In this document: positions 1-10,400 of the stretch, piece by piece
Layout: the number at the start of each line of letters is the position of its first letter
Position numbering within the stretch: the stretch's first letter is position 1
NCBI GenBank assembly: GCA_940337035.1
Contig: CALNHX010002311.1
Span: 120,136-184,135 of the forward strand
Source: Agriotes lineatus
Taxonomy: Eukaryota; Arthropoda; Insecta; Coleoptera; Elateridae
Direction of reading: 5' to 3'
DNA length: 64,000 bases
Made by a program: the position numbers and the translations under genes
The notes under the pieces: model-generated
Told to the model about the DNA's origin: nothing
The model's input: the letters and a program-made list of their open reading frames with translations, nothing else
The model's database searches: none

Positions 1-420
1 ACACTATTGCGGATAAAAAATATTACAATACACATATAATAAGTCATAGTATTTTTACTTATTGAAGTAGATGGCAAAGAAGTATCGATTGTGTCGGAGT
101 AGCTTTTCGAAGGCACAACTGGTGTTGATTGATGGTTCTCGACTTGAATTAGCATTATTGAATGATGGGGATTCCTGACTTGATTCGGCAGTTACATGAT
201 CGACTACTTCTTGTAATGAATTTTGAAAGGATGGTAGTGTATGACTATCTTTAGTGGGCGCTATCGTTTTATAATTTTTTAAATCTTCTGGTCAAAAAAT
301 ACTTTCTGCTACAGCATTTCTGTTGACAGGATTCCCAGATACCACTTTTTATGTGATCCGACATAACTTAATCAAGCAAATGAATGAAAAAAGGACTTTC
401 AAAACGTGTTGTACACGTAG
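1..420. other. AT-rich anonymous sequence at the window edge
   Basis: No convincing coding sequence. Bases 8-18 read TGCGGATAAAA, which matches the outer end of the inverted repeat at 18,789-19,278 (TTTATCCGCAAACG); a related element may therefore end here and begin before the window. That match is short and is an inference. Confidence 0.3.
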
Positions 421-616
421 TTTTTTTTGCATAGTGATCTCTTGGTCGAAATTTAGTCGAAAAGGACTTCAGAATTGACAACTGTCAAATTGACATTTCA
501 ATAAAATAGTTTACAAAGTGTACTTTTTTCACGATTTTTTCGTTTAAAAAAGTGGAACTTTCAAATACGATTTTTCGTTAAAAAAATACGACTTTCACGA
601 TAACTATGCAAAAAAT
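421..616. repeat. Small inverted-repeat element
   Basis: A T-rich arm ending TTTTTTGCATAGT at 421-434 is answered by ACTATGCAAAAAA at 603-615. This could be a short MITE. No target duplication was identified. Confidence 0.35.
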
Positions 617-1767
617 AATTTTGCGCTGCATGCCTTGGAATCGCTTGGGAACGTCACCCACCTGCATCTTACTCGCTCGTCCCCTGGCTTCGAGGCAAGG
701 CACCTGCGATAGCCACCCCCGCAGAAGGAAGCTCGCAATCTCTCCCCCAGGTGCGAAAAGGACTCGCCCGCAGCCTCTAGCCTCCGGCACGTGCAATCCG
801 AGCCTACGAGGATTATACGAATTCGATATTGGGTGTGTAAATGTATTTGAAATTCGGTGTATAGATGAAAATAGGGCGTTTTATGCGAATCGGCTCGTTT
901 TGTGATTATTAGCATGAATTTAATGCTAGCTGCATTACTGTGCCTGTTAGAGTATTGCATAACCTCCTTGTTCTGTTAATAGCTGCGCTAGCGATTTAAT
1001 TATATGTGATAGATTAGAGCCTGGCCCCTTTCGCTGTGTTTATAGCTACGTTTAATTCACTTACCCCAGCGGTGAGCTTTGGCACGATCCCGTCGAAGGT
1101 GGCTTGTGGGTTCGTACCTTGTAATGTATTATGGGCCTCGGTTATTCCATTAAGCTATAATAGGTCGTTTCAACTCACCTGAGTTACGGCTTAGCTGTGT
1201 TTTTCGACGGGGACCGCTGTATTTTGGCACTTGTGCACGAGCTCAGCTTTGAGGTTATAGACTAAATTCACTCGCATTTGAAAGGTTGTGGTTATTGTAC
1301 CGCCGCGGTTGCTTAACTACCAAAATGTAAGTAATTGAGATCCGGAATTATTAATTATTTCCGTTAGGAGCGCATTCAAGCCGTTTACTTGAAACGTCAT
1401 AAAAAGCCTAATGAGTTTCTTGTAGAAATCTCCCTGTATGGCCGTGCAATTTGAAGGAATTTCGCCCCCTTCTAAATTTTGGATACCGTCATAGAGTCAG
1501 ATAGAGCTAACGATCGGGGTTTATGTTAGCCTACCGCTTGCAGCGCTATGTCTCGTGTCGCCCTGCTTAACAAGGGTGCGTGCTAATTTTTACATGCGAT
1601 TTTGTAGTTATTTGCTCGCCGGAATTATTCCGACGCGGTCGGCTTTGTTTGAACCTCCGCCTCATGGAGTTTCTTTTTAATTGATTTTATCCTTTAGTGG
1701 GCAACCTTAAAGTCAGGAATTAACCTGTTAGCCACGGTTTTTAACAACTAATTTTATTTATGCAAAA
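617..1767. other. GC-richer anonymous repeat block, LTR-like in feel
   Basis: A roughly 1.1-kb block, richer in G+C than the surroundings, without a plausible long ORF; the ORFs near 606-905 and their antisense have no recognisable domain. Its composition resembles the LTR/leader-like blocks at 28.6-30.0 kb and 36.0-36.8 kb, but I could not align them, so the LTR reading is a guess. Confidence 0.25.
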
Positions 1768-1849
1768 AAGCTGCATGGTGCAGATGGGTAAACGCCAGGC
1801 TTGCATTAAGCAAGTCCTCGGTTCGAATCCCGCTGGGGTCGGAATTTTT
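1768..1849 (+). repeat. tRNA-derived Pol III promoter-like segment (possible SINE head)
   Basis: TGGTGCAGATGGG at 1776-1788 resembles a Pol III A box and GGTTCGAATCC at 1820-1830 is a perfect B box. A run of five T follows at 1845-1849. Spacing fits a tRNA gene, but the acceptor and T stems do not pair well, so this is more likely a tRNA-derived SINE head or decayed tRNA than a working tRNA. Confidence 0.4.
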
Positions 1850-2250
1850 CCGTATCCTTGGCGATTAGAATCGGACTCAGTGAGACCATTCACAGTTGGG
1901 CACCAAATTAACTGCTCTACTCAGAACCACAGACCTAAGAGATAGAGTAACAAGGTCAACACATCACCAAGACACACAATTCATACAATGGTTGCTGCGC
2001 AAGCACCAAAGGCGCGCTCCAACTCTGTATCCCGAATCCGGGGCAAGTTGAGCATTGTACCGCCAGATGCCAGCGCATAAAGCACCAGCCTCTACACCCC
2101 AAGGTAAATGAGGTTACAGATTATACATACATACATTATTTATGCAGCTCGCTTTTTTATAACTGCTTATGCAGCGCCTTTTTTTAATGTGTCTATGCCA
2201 TTTGTCTGACTGTTTCTGTTTATTAATTTATGCCTATTTATATAGATATA
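1850..2250. other. Intergenic, no recognised feature
   Basis: Nothing recognisable. It contains short ORFs without domains and an AT-rich stretch with CATA repeats near 2,125-2,140. Confidence 0.3.
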
Positions 2251-2438
2251 AAGTATGAGCAAAAATTTATCTCAGCTAGTAATGGCTATGGATTTTTTTC
2301 TAATTTATGAATGCAACTATGTTTACACTTAAATGTCAAACTTGATATTTGATTATTTAGTAAGTTAGGTATAGTTGCATTCATAAATTAGGAACATCCA
2401 TAGCCATACTAGATGAGATTAATTTTTGAACATGCTAT
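2251..2438. repeat. Hairpin MITE N
   Basis: Arms of about 70 bp: the left arm ends TTTATGAATGCAACTAT near 2,320 and the right arm starts ATAGTTGCATTCATAAA near 2,370. The outer parts (CTCAGCTAGTAATGGCTATG against CATAGCCATACTAGATGAG) also pair. The loop is about 50 bp. No coding capacity. Confidence 0.75.
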
Positions 2439-2690
2439 ATTTACATGTTGGTATTTATGTTTGCACTATAGAGCTAAATGTTTAAATAAATGCTGTTACT
2501 AGTTTGTTTTGCTATTATTTGGTGTGCTGGGTTTATCTCTTACCTTGGGAAGGTTTGACCCAAGGATTTGTTGACGTCGAGGACCTGGCCGATATTTACC
2601 AGCCGGCAAAATTCCAAATATAACTTTCGCCTCAGGTAGGGCCGTCCGTTACTCCTTTGTCACAACTTCATCTCTAGAGAGTCCAAACAC

Positions 2691-2954
2691 CTATTTTTCC
2701 ATAGATGTTATGTTTGAAACCAAACATTCTTCATCTTCTAGAGGTATTGCATATTTACCTCCACCTCTCTTATCAGCTGTGGCAGTAAGGCCCTTTTTCC
2801 CTCTAGAACCATTTAAATGATATCGTAGCTTTGTTCTAGGGATATTAAAAAATTTTGCAGCTCCTCTAATGGTCTTCCTTCCTTCTTTCACATCGTTTAC
2901 AGCTGTTGAATAATGTTGTCCGTCATCACCCCTCTTGGTCTTCCATTTACCCAT
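2691..2954 (-). pseudogene. pogo/CENP-B-type helix-turn-helix fragment (transposase N-terminus)
   Basis: An 87-codon ORF shows the pipsqueak/CENP-B-like N-terminal helix-turn-helix pattern: a basic start (MGKWKTKRG), then REGRKTIRGAAKFFNIPRTKL-like helices (seen here as KEGRKTIRGAAKFF and NIPRTKLRYHL), then the GRxTxLxxEEE-type tail (KYAIPLEDEECLV). In pogo/Tigger transposases and in some host psq proteins this domain binds DNA. Only the HTH part is present; no DDE catalytic core follows on this strand, so it is probably a transposon relic or a stray exon. A host psq-domain exon cannot be excluded. Confidence 0.5.
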
Positions 2955-3895
2955 TCAATACGGGTTCAATTACCCCATACGCAAGTTTTTTTGGAGCAAC
3001 TGGGCCCTCCACATCAACATCACCAAAAATTAGCTATCACTTATTTTGAATAAATATGGGCTAAATAATATCTAGTTTCTTACCTTATTAATTTTTGTAG
3101 CTGTAGAAGTCGATTGAAAATTTAAAATTTTAATTTTTGAAGTCAACTGTGTATGTAGTTGTAGCAACAGATCACACTACCACAAACACTTGGCGCCATT
3201 ACTCGACTTTAAAGGTTTGTTCACACCTGCACCTTGTTGCTGAAGTTAGTTGGTGACTAAAATGACTGTTCACAAGTAAAATTAATGCAACTTAGTACGT
3301 ATAGTGTACACCACGTAATAAAAGGGGTGGCCCAGTTACCCGACCTTGCTTTAGTTGTATCGCATGATACACGTGTGACACGTTACTCCGTCTTGCTAGA
3401 ACTACATTTTGCTCATGTCCATTTCATTTAAGCTGGGCCAAAAAGATCAGTTATCATGGGCCTATACGACTTGCTGTTGACAGTGACTGCAGCTCTGGTA
3501 TTATTTTGAAAAAAATAAGTTCCGATAATGCTGCCAGGGCAGAATTCACACCAAATAGTGACTTCTTCGGAGCGGAAAGAACACTGTTGAATTTCGTGTG
3601 GGTCATGTTCGCTGACATTTTTTTAAATCATAACTAAGGAATCTTATACGTTTTAGTATACCTATTCCAAATTTTAAATCAGTTTGAAAGGCGTTTTAAG
3701 AAATTACAAATAGAAAAAATATTTTAATTTAAGCAACTCTACTACCCCTTAAAATTAACACGTGTTTCTAATACACCTTGTATTGCTAAATGCATAATAT
3801 GTTAATGGTAATCTGCTTTTGTTCTAGGTGTGAAGATGTTTAACTTCTGTAGACTCATATCACTAAAAGGAACTCTGACATTGAAACAAAACATA
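2955..3895. other. Intergenic region upstream of the zinc-finger locus
   Basis: No convincing gene. A polypyrimidine stretch ending TTTTGTTCTAG at about 3,826 would make a reasonable 3' splice site just upstream of the short reading frame at 3,896. It could mark the start of the zinc-finger coding exon, but this is unproven. Confidence 0.25.
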
Positions 3896-3952
3896 ATGAA
3901 CGTCAAACAAGAAACTATGGATAGTAAATCTTGCTACAGGAACTGCATTTAG
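3896..3952 (+). other. Possible leader peptide remnant of the zinc-finger gene
   Basis: A short frame, MNVKQETMDSKSCYRNCI then TAG. I recall the start (M-x-VKQE) as a common N-terminus of insect multi-finger proteins, which supports this as the original beginning of the gene, now closed by a stop before the fingers. Family resemblance is from memory and the segment is very short. Confidence 0.3.
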
Positions 3953-4039
3953 AGTATTGTAGAAAGTGAATAACAGTGAAAAATTTGATACGTAGCTATA
4001 CATCAATCAAGAAAGCATCAAAAGTACTAATTTAGTGCA

Positions 4040-4450
4040 ACATATGTCATACAGAGAAAACACTTTATAGATGCTCTGTTTGTTAAGTACAAAGCAATGG
4101 AGCCAAGAAGTTTAATTACACATAAGAGGACTCGTATAGAAGAAAAACCTTACAGGTGCAATGTTTGTGGATATAAAACATCACAAAAAGGTAGTTTAGT
4201 TAAACATATGAGAACACATACAGGAGAAACGCCTTATAGTTGCTCTATTTGTGAATACAAAGCACCACAAAAAAGTAGTCTAGTTATACATATGAGAATA
4301 CATGCAGGACAAACTCCTTATAGTTGCTCTGTTTGTGAATACAAAACAACTATAAAAAGTAATTTAACTACACATATGAGAACACATACAGGAGAAAAGC
4401 CATATAGTTGTTCTGTTTGTGAATACAAAGCAATTGGGAAAAGTTTGTGA
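4040..4450 (+). pseudogene. 5' part of the C2H2 zinc-finger gene (separated by a 28-bp duplication)
   Basis: The open frame from the ATG at 4,097 encodes about 117 residues with three complete C2H2 fingers (CNVC/GYKTSQKGSLVKH, CSIC/EYKAPQKSSLVIH, CSVC/EYKTTIKSNLTTH) and the start of a fourth (EYKAIGKS). The ATG itself lies inside a finger: upstream, 4,040-4,096 still reads as a degenerate finger (LVQHM...YRCSVC) thrown out of frame by one extra base after the second Cys codon. The frame is then broken by an exact tandem duplication of 28 bp at 4,416-4,471, after which the giant array continues in the next frame. This part is therefore either the decayed N-terminal end of the gene or a separate short product. 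Confidence 0.7.
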
Positions 4451-4471
4451 ATACAAAGCAATTGGGAAAAG
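4416..4471 (+). repeat. Exact 28-bp tandem duplication that shifts the frame
   Basis: Copy 1 is 4,416-4,443 and copy 2 is 4,444-4,471; both start TTTGTGAATACAAAGC and end GGGAAAAG. Since 28 is not a multiple of 3, it shifts the frame by +1 inside one finger. Removing one copy would join the 5' fingers to the array in a single frame. Confidence 0.95.
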
Positions 4472-7400
4472 TACTGTAGTTAATCATATGAGGACACATA
4501 CAGGAGAAAAGCCATATAGTTGTTCTGTTTGTGAATACAAAGCAAGTGAGAAAAGTACTTTAGTTAAACATATGAGAACACATACAGGAGAAATGCCTTA
4601 TAGTTGCTGTGTTTGTGAATACAAAGCAACTTTTAAAAGTAATTTAGTTACACATATGAGGAAACATGCAGGACAAATTCCTTATAGTTGCTTTGTTTGT
4701 GAGTACAAAACTACTATAAAAAGTAATTTAGTTGCACATATGAGAACACATACAGGAGAAACTCCTTACAGTTGCTCTGTTTGTGAATACAAAGCAACAC
4801 AAAAAGGTACATTACTTACACATATGAGAACACATACAGGAGAAACGCCGTATAGTTGCTCTGTTTGTGAATACAAAGCAACACAAAAAGGTACATTACT
4901 TACACATATGAGAACACATACAGGAGAAACTCCTTACAGTTGCTCTATTTGTGAATACAAAACAACACAAAAAGTTACTTTACTTACACATATGAGAACA
5001 CATACAGGAGAAACGCCGTATAGTTGCTCTGTTTGTGAATACAAAGCAAGACGAAAAAGTAGTCTAGTTATACATATGAGGACACATACAGGAGAAACTC
5101 CTTACAGTTGCTCTATTTGTGAATACAAATCAACAGAAAAAGGTAGTTTAGTTAAACATATGAGAACACATACAGGAGAAACGCCTTATAGTTGCTCTAT
5201 TTGTGAATACAAAGCAAGACGAAAAAGTAGTCTAGTTATACATATGAGGACACATACAGGAGAAACTCCTTATAGTTGCTCTATTTGTGAATACAAAGCA
5301 ACACAAAAAGGTAGTTTAGTTAAACATATGATAACACATACAGGAGAAACGCCTTATAGTTGCTCTATTTGTGAATACAAAGCAAGACGAAAAAGTAGTC
5401 TAGTTATACATATGAGGACACATACAGGAGAAAAGCCATATAGTTGTTCTGTTTGTGAATACAAAGCAAGTGAGAAAAGTACTTTAGTTAAACATATGAG
5501 AACACATACAGGAGAAATGCCTTATAGTTGCTGTGTTTGTGAATACAAAGCAACTTTTAAAAGTAATTTAGTTACACATATGAGGAAACATGCAGGACAA
5601 ATTCCTTATAGTTGCTTTGTTTGTGAGTACAAAACTACTATAAAAAGTAATTTAGTTGCACATATGAGAACACATACAGGAGAAACTCCTTACAGTTGCT
5701 CTGTTTGTGAATACAAAGCAACACAAAAAGGTACATTACTTACACATATGAGAACACATACAGGAGAAACGCCGTATAGTTGCTCTGTTTGTGAATACAA
5801 AGCAACACAAAAAGGTACATTACTTACACATATGAGAACACATACAGGAGAAACTCCTTACAGTTGCTCTATTTGTGAATACAAAACAACACAAAAAGTT
5901 ACTTTACTTACACATATGAGAACACATACAGGAGAAACGCCGTATAGTTGCTCTGTTTGTGAATACAAAGCAAGACGAAAAAGTAGTCTAGTTATACATA
6001 TGAGGACACATACAGGAGAAACTCCTTACAGTTGCTCTATTTGTGAATACAAATCAACAGAAAAAGGTAGTTTAGTTAAACATATGAGAACACATACAGG
6101 AGAAACGCCTTATAGTTGCTCTATTTGTGAATACAAAGCAAGACGAAAAAGTAGTCTAGTTATACATATGAGGACACATACAGGAGAAACTCCTTATAGT
6201 TGCTCTATTTGTGAATACAAAGCAACACAAAAAGGTAGTTTAGTTAAACATATGAGAACACATACAGGAGAAACTCCTTACAGTTGCTCTATTTGTGAAT
6301 ACAAAGCAACACAAAAAGGTAGTTTAGTTAAACATATGATAACACATACAGGAGAAACGCCTTATAGTTGCTCTATTTGTGAATACAAAGCAAGACGAAA
6401 AAGTAGTCTAGTTATACATATGAGGACACATACAGGAGAAACTCCTTATAGTTGCTCTATTTGTGAATACAAAACAACACAAAAAGTTACTTTACTTACA
6501 CATATGAGAACACATACAGGAGAAACGCCGTATAGTTGCTCTGTTTGTGAATACAAAGCAACACAAAAAGGTACATTACTTACACATATGAGAACACATA
6601 CAGGAGAAACTCCTTACAGTTGCTCTATTTGTGAATACAAAACAACACAAAAAGTTACTTTACTTACACATATGAGAACACATACAGGAGAAACGCCGTA
6701 TAGTTGCTCTGTTTGTGAATACAAAGCAAGACGAAAAAGTAGTCTAGTTATACATATGAGGACACATACAGGAGAAACTCCTTATAGTTGCTCTATTTGT
6801 GAATACAAAACAACACAAAAAGTTACTTTACTTACACATATGAGAACACATACAGGAGAAACGCCGTATAGTTGCTCTGTTTGTGAATACAAAGCAACAC
6901 AAAAAGGTACATTACTTACACATATGAGAACACATACAGGAGAAACTCCTTACAGTTGCTCTATTTGTGAATACAAAACAACACAAAAAGTTACTTTACT
7001 TACACATATGAGAACACATACAGGAGAAACGCCGTATAGTTGCTCTGTTTGTGAATACAAAGCAAGACGAAAAAGTAGTCTAGTTATACATATGAGGACA
7101 CATACAGGAGAAACTCCTTACAGTTGCTCTATTTGTGAATACAAATCAAGACGAAAAAGTAGTCTAGTTATACATATGAGGACACATACAGGAGAAACTC
7201 CTTATAGTTGCTCTATTTGTGAATACAAAACAACACAAAAAGTTACTTTACTTACACATATGAGAACACATACAGGAGAAACGCCGTATAGTTGCTCTGT
7301 TTGTGAATACAAAGCAACACAAAAAGGTACATTACTTACACATATGAGAACACATACAGGAGAAACTCCTTACAGTTGCTCTATTTGTGAATACAAAACA

Positions 7401-10400
7401 ACACAAAAAGTTACTTTACTTACACATATGAGAACACATACAGGAGAAACGCCGTATAGTTGCTCTGTTTGTGAATACAAAGCAAGACGAAAAAGTAGTC
7501 TAGTTATACATATGAGGACACATACAGGAGAAACTCCTTATAGTTGCTCTATTTGTGAATACAAAACAACACAAAAAGTTACTTTACTTACACATATGAG
7601 AACACATACAGGAGAAACGCCGTATAGTTGCTCTGTTTGTGAATACAAAGCAACACAAAAAGGTACATTACTTACACATATGAGAACACATACAGGAGAA
7701 ACTCCTTACAGTTGCTCTATTTGTGAATACAAAACAACACAAAAAGTTACTTTACTTACACATATGAGAACACATACAGGAGAAACGCCGTATAGTTGCT
7801 CTGTTTGTGAATACAAAGCAAGACGAAAAAGTAGTCTAGTTATACATATGAGGACACATACAGGAGAAACTCCTTATAGTTGCTCTATTTGTGAATACAA
7901 AACAACACAAAAAGTTACTTTACTTACACATATGAGAACACATACAGGAGAAACGCCGTATAGTTGCTCTGTTTGTGAATACAAAGCAACACAAAAAGGT
8001 ACATTACTTACACATATGAGAACACATACAGGAGAAACTCCTTACAGTTGCTCTATTTGTGAATACAAAACAACACAAAAAGTTACTTTACTTACACATA
8101 TGAGAACACATACAGGAGAAACGCCGTATAGTTGCTCTGTTTGTGAATACAAAGCAAGACGAAAAAGTAGTCTAGTTATACATATGAGGACACATACAGG
8201 AGAAACTCCTTATAGTTGCTCTATTTGTGAATACAAAACAACACAAAAAGTTACTTTACTTACACATATGAGAACACATACAGGAGAAACGCCGTATAGT
8301 TGCTCTGTTTGTGAATACAAAGCAACACAAAAAGGTACATTACTTACACATATGAGAACACATACAGGAGAAACTCCTTACAGTTGCTCTATTTGTGAAT
8401 ACAAAACAACACAAAAAGTTACTTTACTTACACATATGAGAACACATACAGGAGAAACGCCGTATAGTTGCTCTGTTTGTGAATACAAAGCAAGACGAAA
8501 AAGTAGTCTAGTTATACATATGAGGACACATACAGGAGAAACTCCTTACAGTTGCTCTATTTGTGAATACAAATCAACAGAAAAAGGTAGTTTAGTTAAA
8601 CATATGAGAACACATACAGGAGAAACGCCTTATAGTTGCTCTATTTGTGAATACAAAGCAAGACGAAAAAGTAGTCTAGTTATACATATGAGGACACATA
8701 CAGGAGAAACTCCTTATAGTTGCTCTATTTGTGAATACAAAGCAACACAAAAAGGTAGTTTAGTTAAACATATGATAACACATACAGGAGAAACGCCTTA
8801 TAGTTGCTCTATTTGTGAATACAAAGCAAGACGAAAAAGTAGTCTAGTTATACATATGAGGACACATACAGGAGAAAAGCCATATAGTTGTTCTGTTTGT
8901 GAATACAAAGCAAGTGAGAAAAGTACTTTAGTTAAACATATGAGAACACATACAGGAGAAATGCCTTATAGTTGCTGTGTTTGTGAATACAAAGCAACTT
9001 TTAAAAGTAATTTAGTTACACATATGAGGAAACATGCAGGACAAATTCCTTATAGTTGCTTTGTTTGTGAGTACAAAACTACTATAAAAAGTAATTTAGT
9101 TGCACATATGAGAACACATACAGGAGAAACTCCTTACAGTTGCTCTGTTTGTGAATACAAAGCAACACAAAAAGGTACATTACTTACACATATGAGAACA
9201 CATACAGGAGAAACGCCGTATAGTTGCTCTGTTTGTGAATACAAAGCAACACAAAAAGGTACATTACTTACACATATGAGAACACATACAGGAGAAACTC
9301 CTTACAGTTGCTCTATTTGTGAATACAAAACAACACAAAAAGTTACTTTACTTACACATATGAGAACACATACAGGAGAAACGCCGTATAGTTGCTCTGT
9401 TTGTGAATACAAAGCAAGACGAAAAAGTAGTCTAGTTATACATATGAGGACACATACAGGAGAAACTCCTTACAGTTGCTCTATTTGTGAATACAAATCA
9501 ACAGAAAAAGGTAGTTTAGTTAAACATATGAGAACACATACAGGAGAAACGCCTTATAGTTGCTCTATTTGTGAATACAAAGCAAGACGAAAAAGTAGTC
9601 TAGTTATACATATGAGGACACATACAGGAGAAACTCCTTATAGTTGCTCTATTTGTGAATACAAAGCAACACAAAAAGGTAGTTTAGTTAAACATATGAT
9701 AACACATACAGGAGAAACGCCTTATAGTTGCTCTATTTGTGAATACAAAGCAAGACGAAAAAGTAGTCTAGTTATACATATGAGGACACATACAGGAGAA
9801 AAGCCATATAGTTGTTCTGTTTGTGAATACAAAGCAAGTGAGAAAAGTACTTTAGTTAAACATATGAGAACACATACAGGAGAAATGCCTTATAGTTGCT
9901 GTGTTTGTGAATACAAAGCAACTTTTAAAAGTAATTTAGTTACACATATGAGGAAACATGCAGGACAAATTCCTTATAGTTGCTTTGTTTGTGAGTACAA
10001 AACTACTATAAAAAGTAATTTAGTTGCACATATGAGAACACATACAGGAGAAACTCCTTACAGTTGCTCTGTTTGTGAATACAAAGCAACACAAAAAGGT
10101 ACATTACTTACACATATGAGAACACATACAGGAGAAACGCCGTATAGTTGCTCTGTTTGTGAATACAAAGCAACACAAAAAGGTACATTACTTACACATA
10201 TGAGAACACATACAGGAGAAACTCCTTACAGTTGCTCTATTTGTGAATACAAAACAACACAAAAAGTTACTTTACTTACACATATGAGAACACATACAGG
10301 AGAAACGCCGTATAGTTGCTCTGTTTGTGAATACAAAGCAAGACGAAAAAGTAGTCTAGTTATACATATGAGGATACATACAGGAGAAACTCCTTACAGT

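Noticed and set aside
1768..1849. A genuine tRNA gene
   Set aside because: A and B boxes are present, but the acceptor stem does not pair and the T stem is poor.
4419..4421. GTG at 4,419 as the real start of the giant ORF
   Set aside because: It lies in the middle of a finger codon run created by the 28-bp duplication; nothing supports initiation there.
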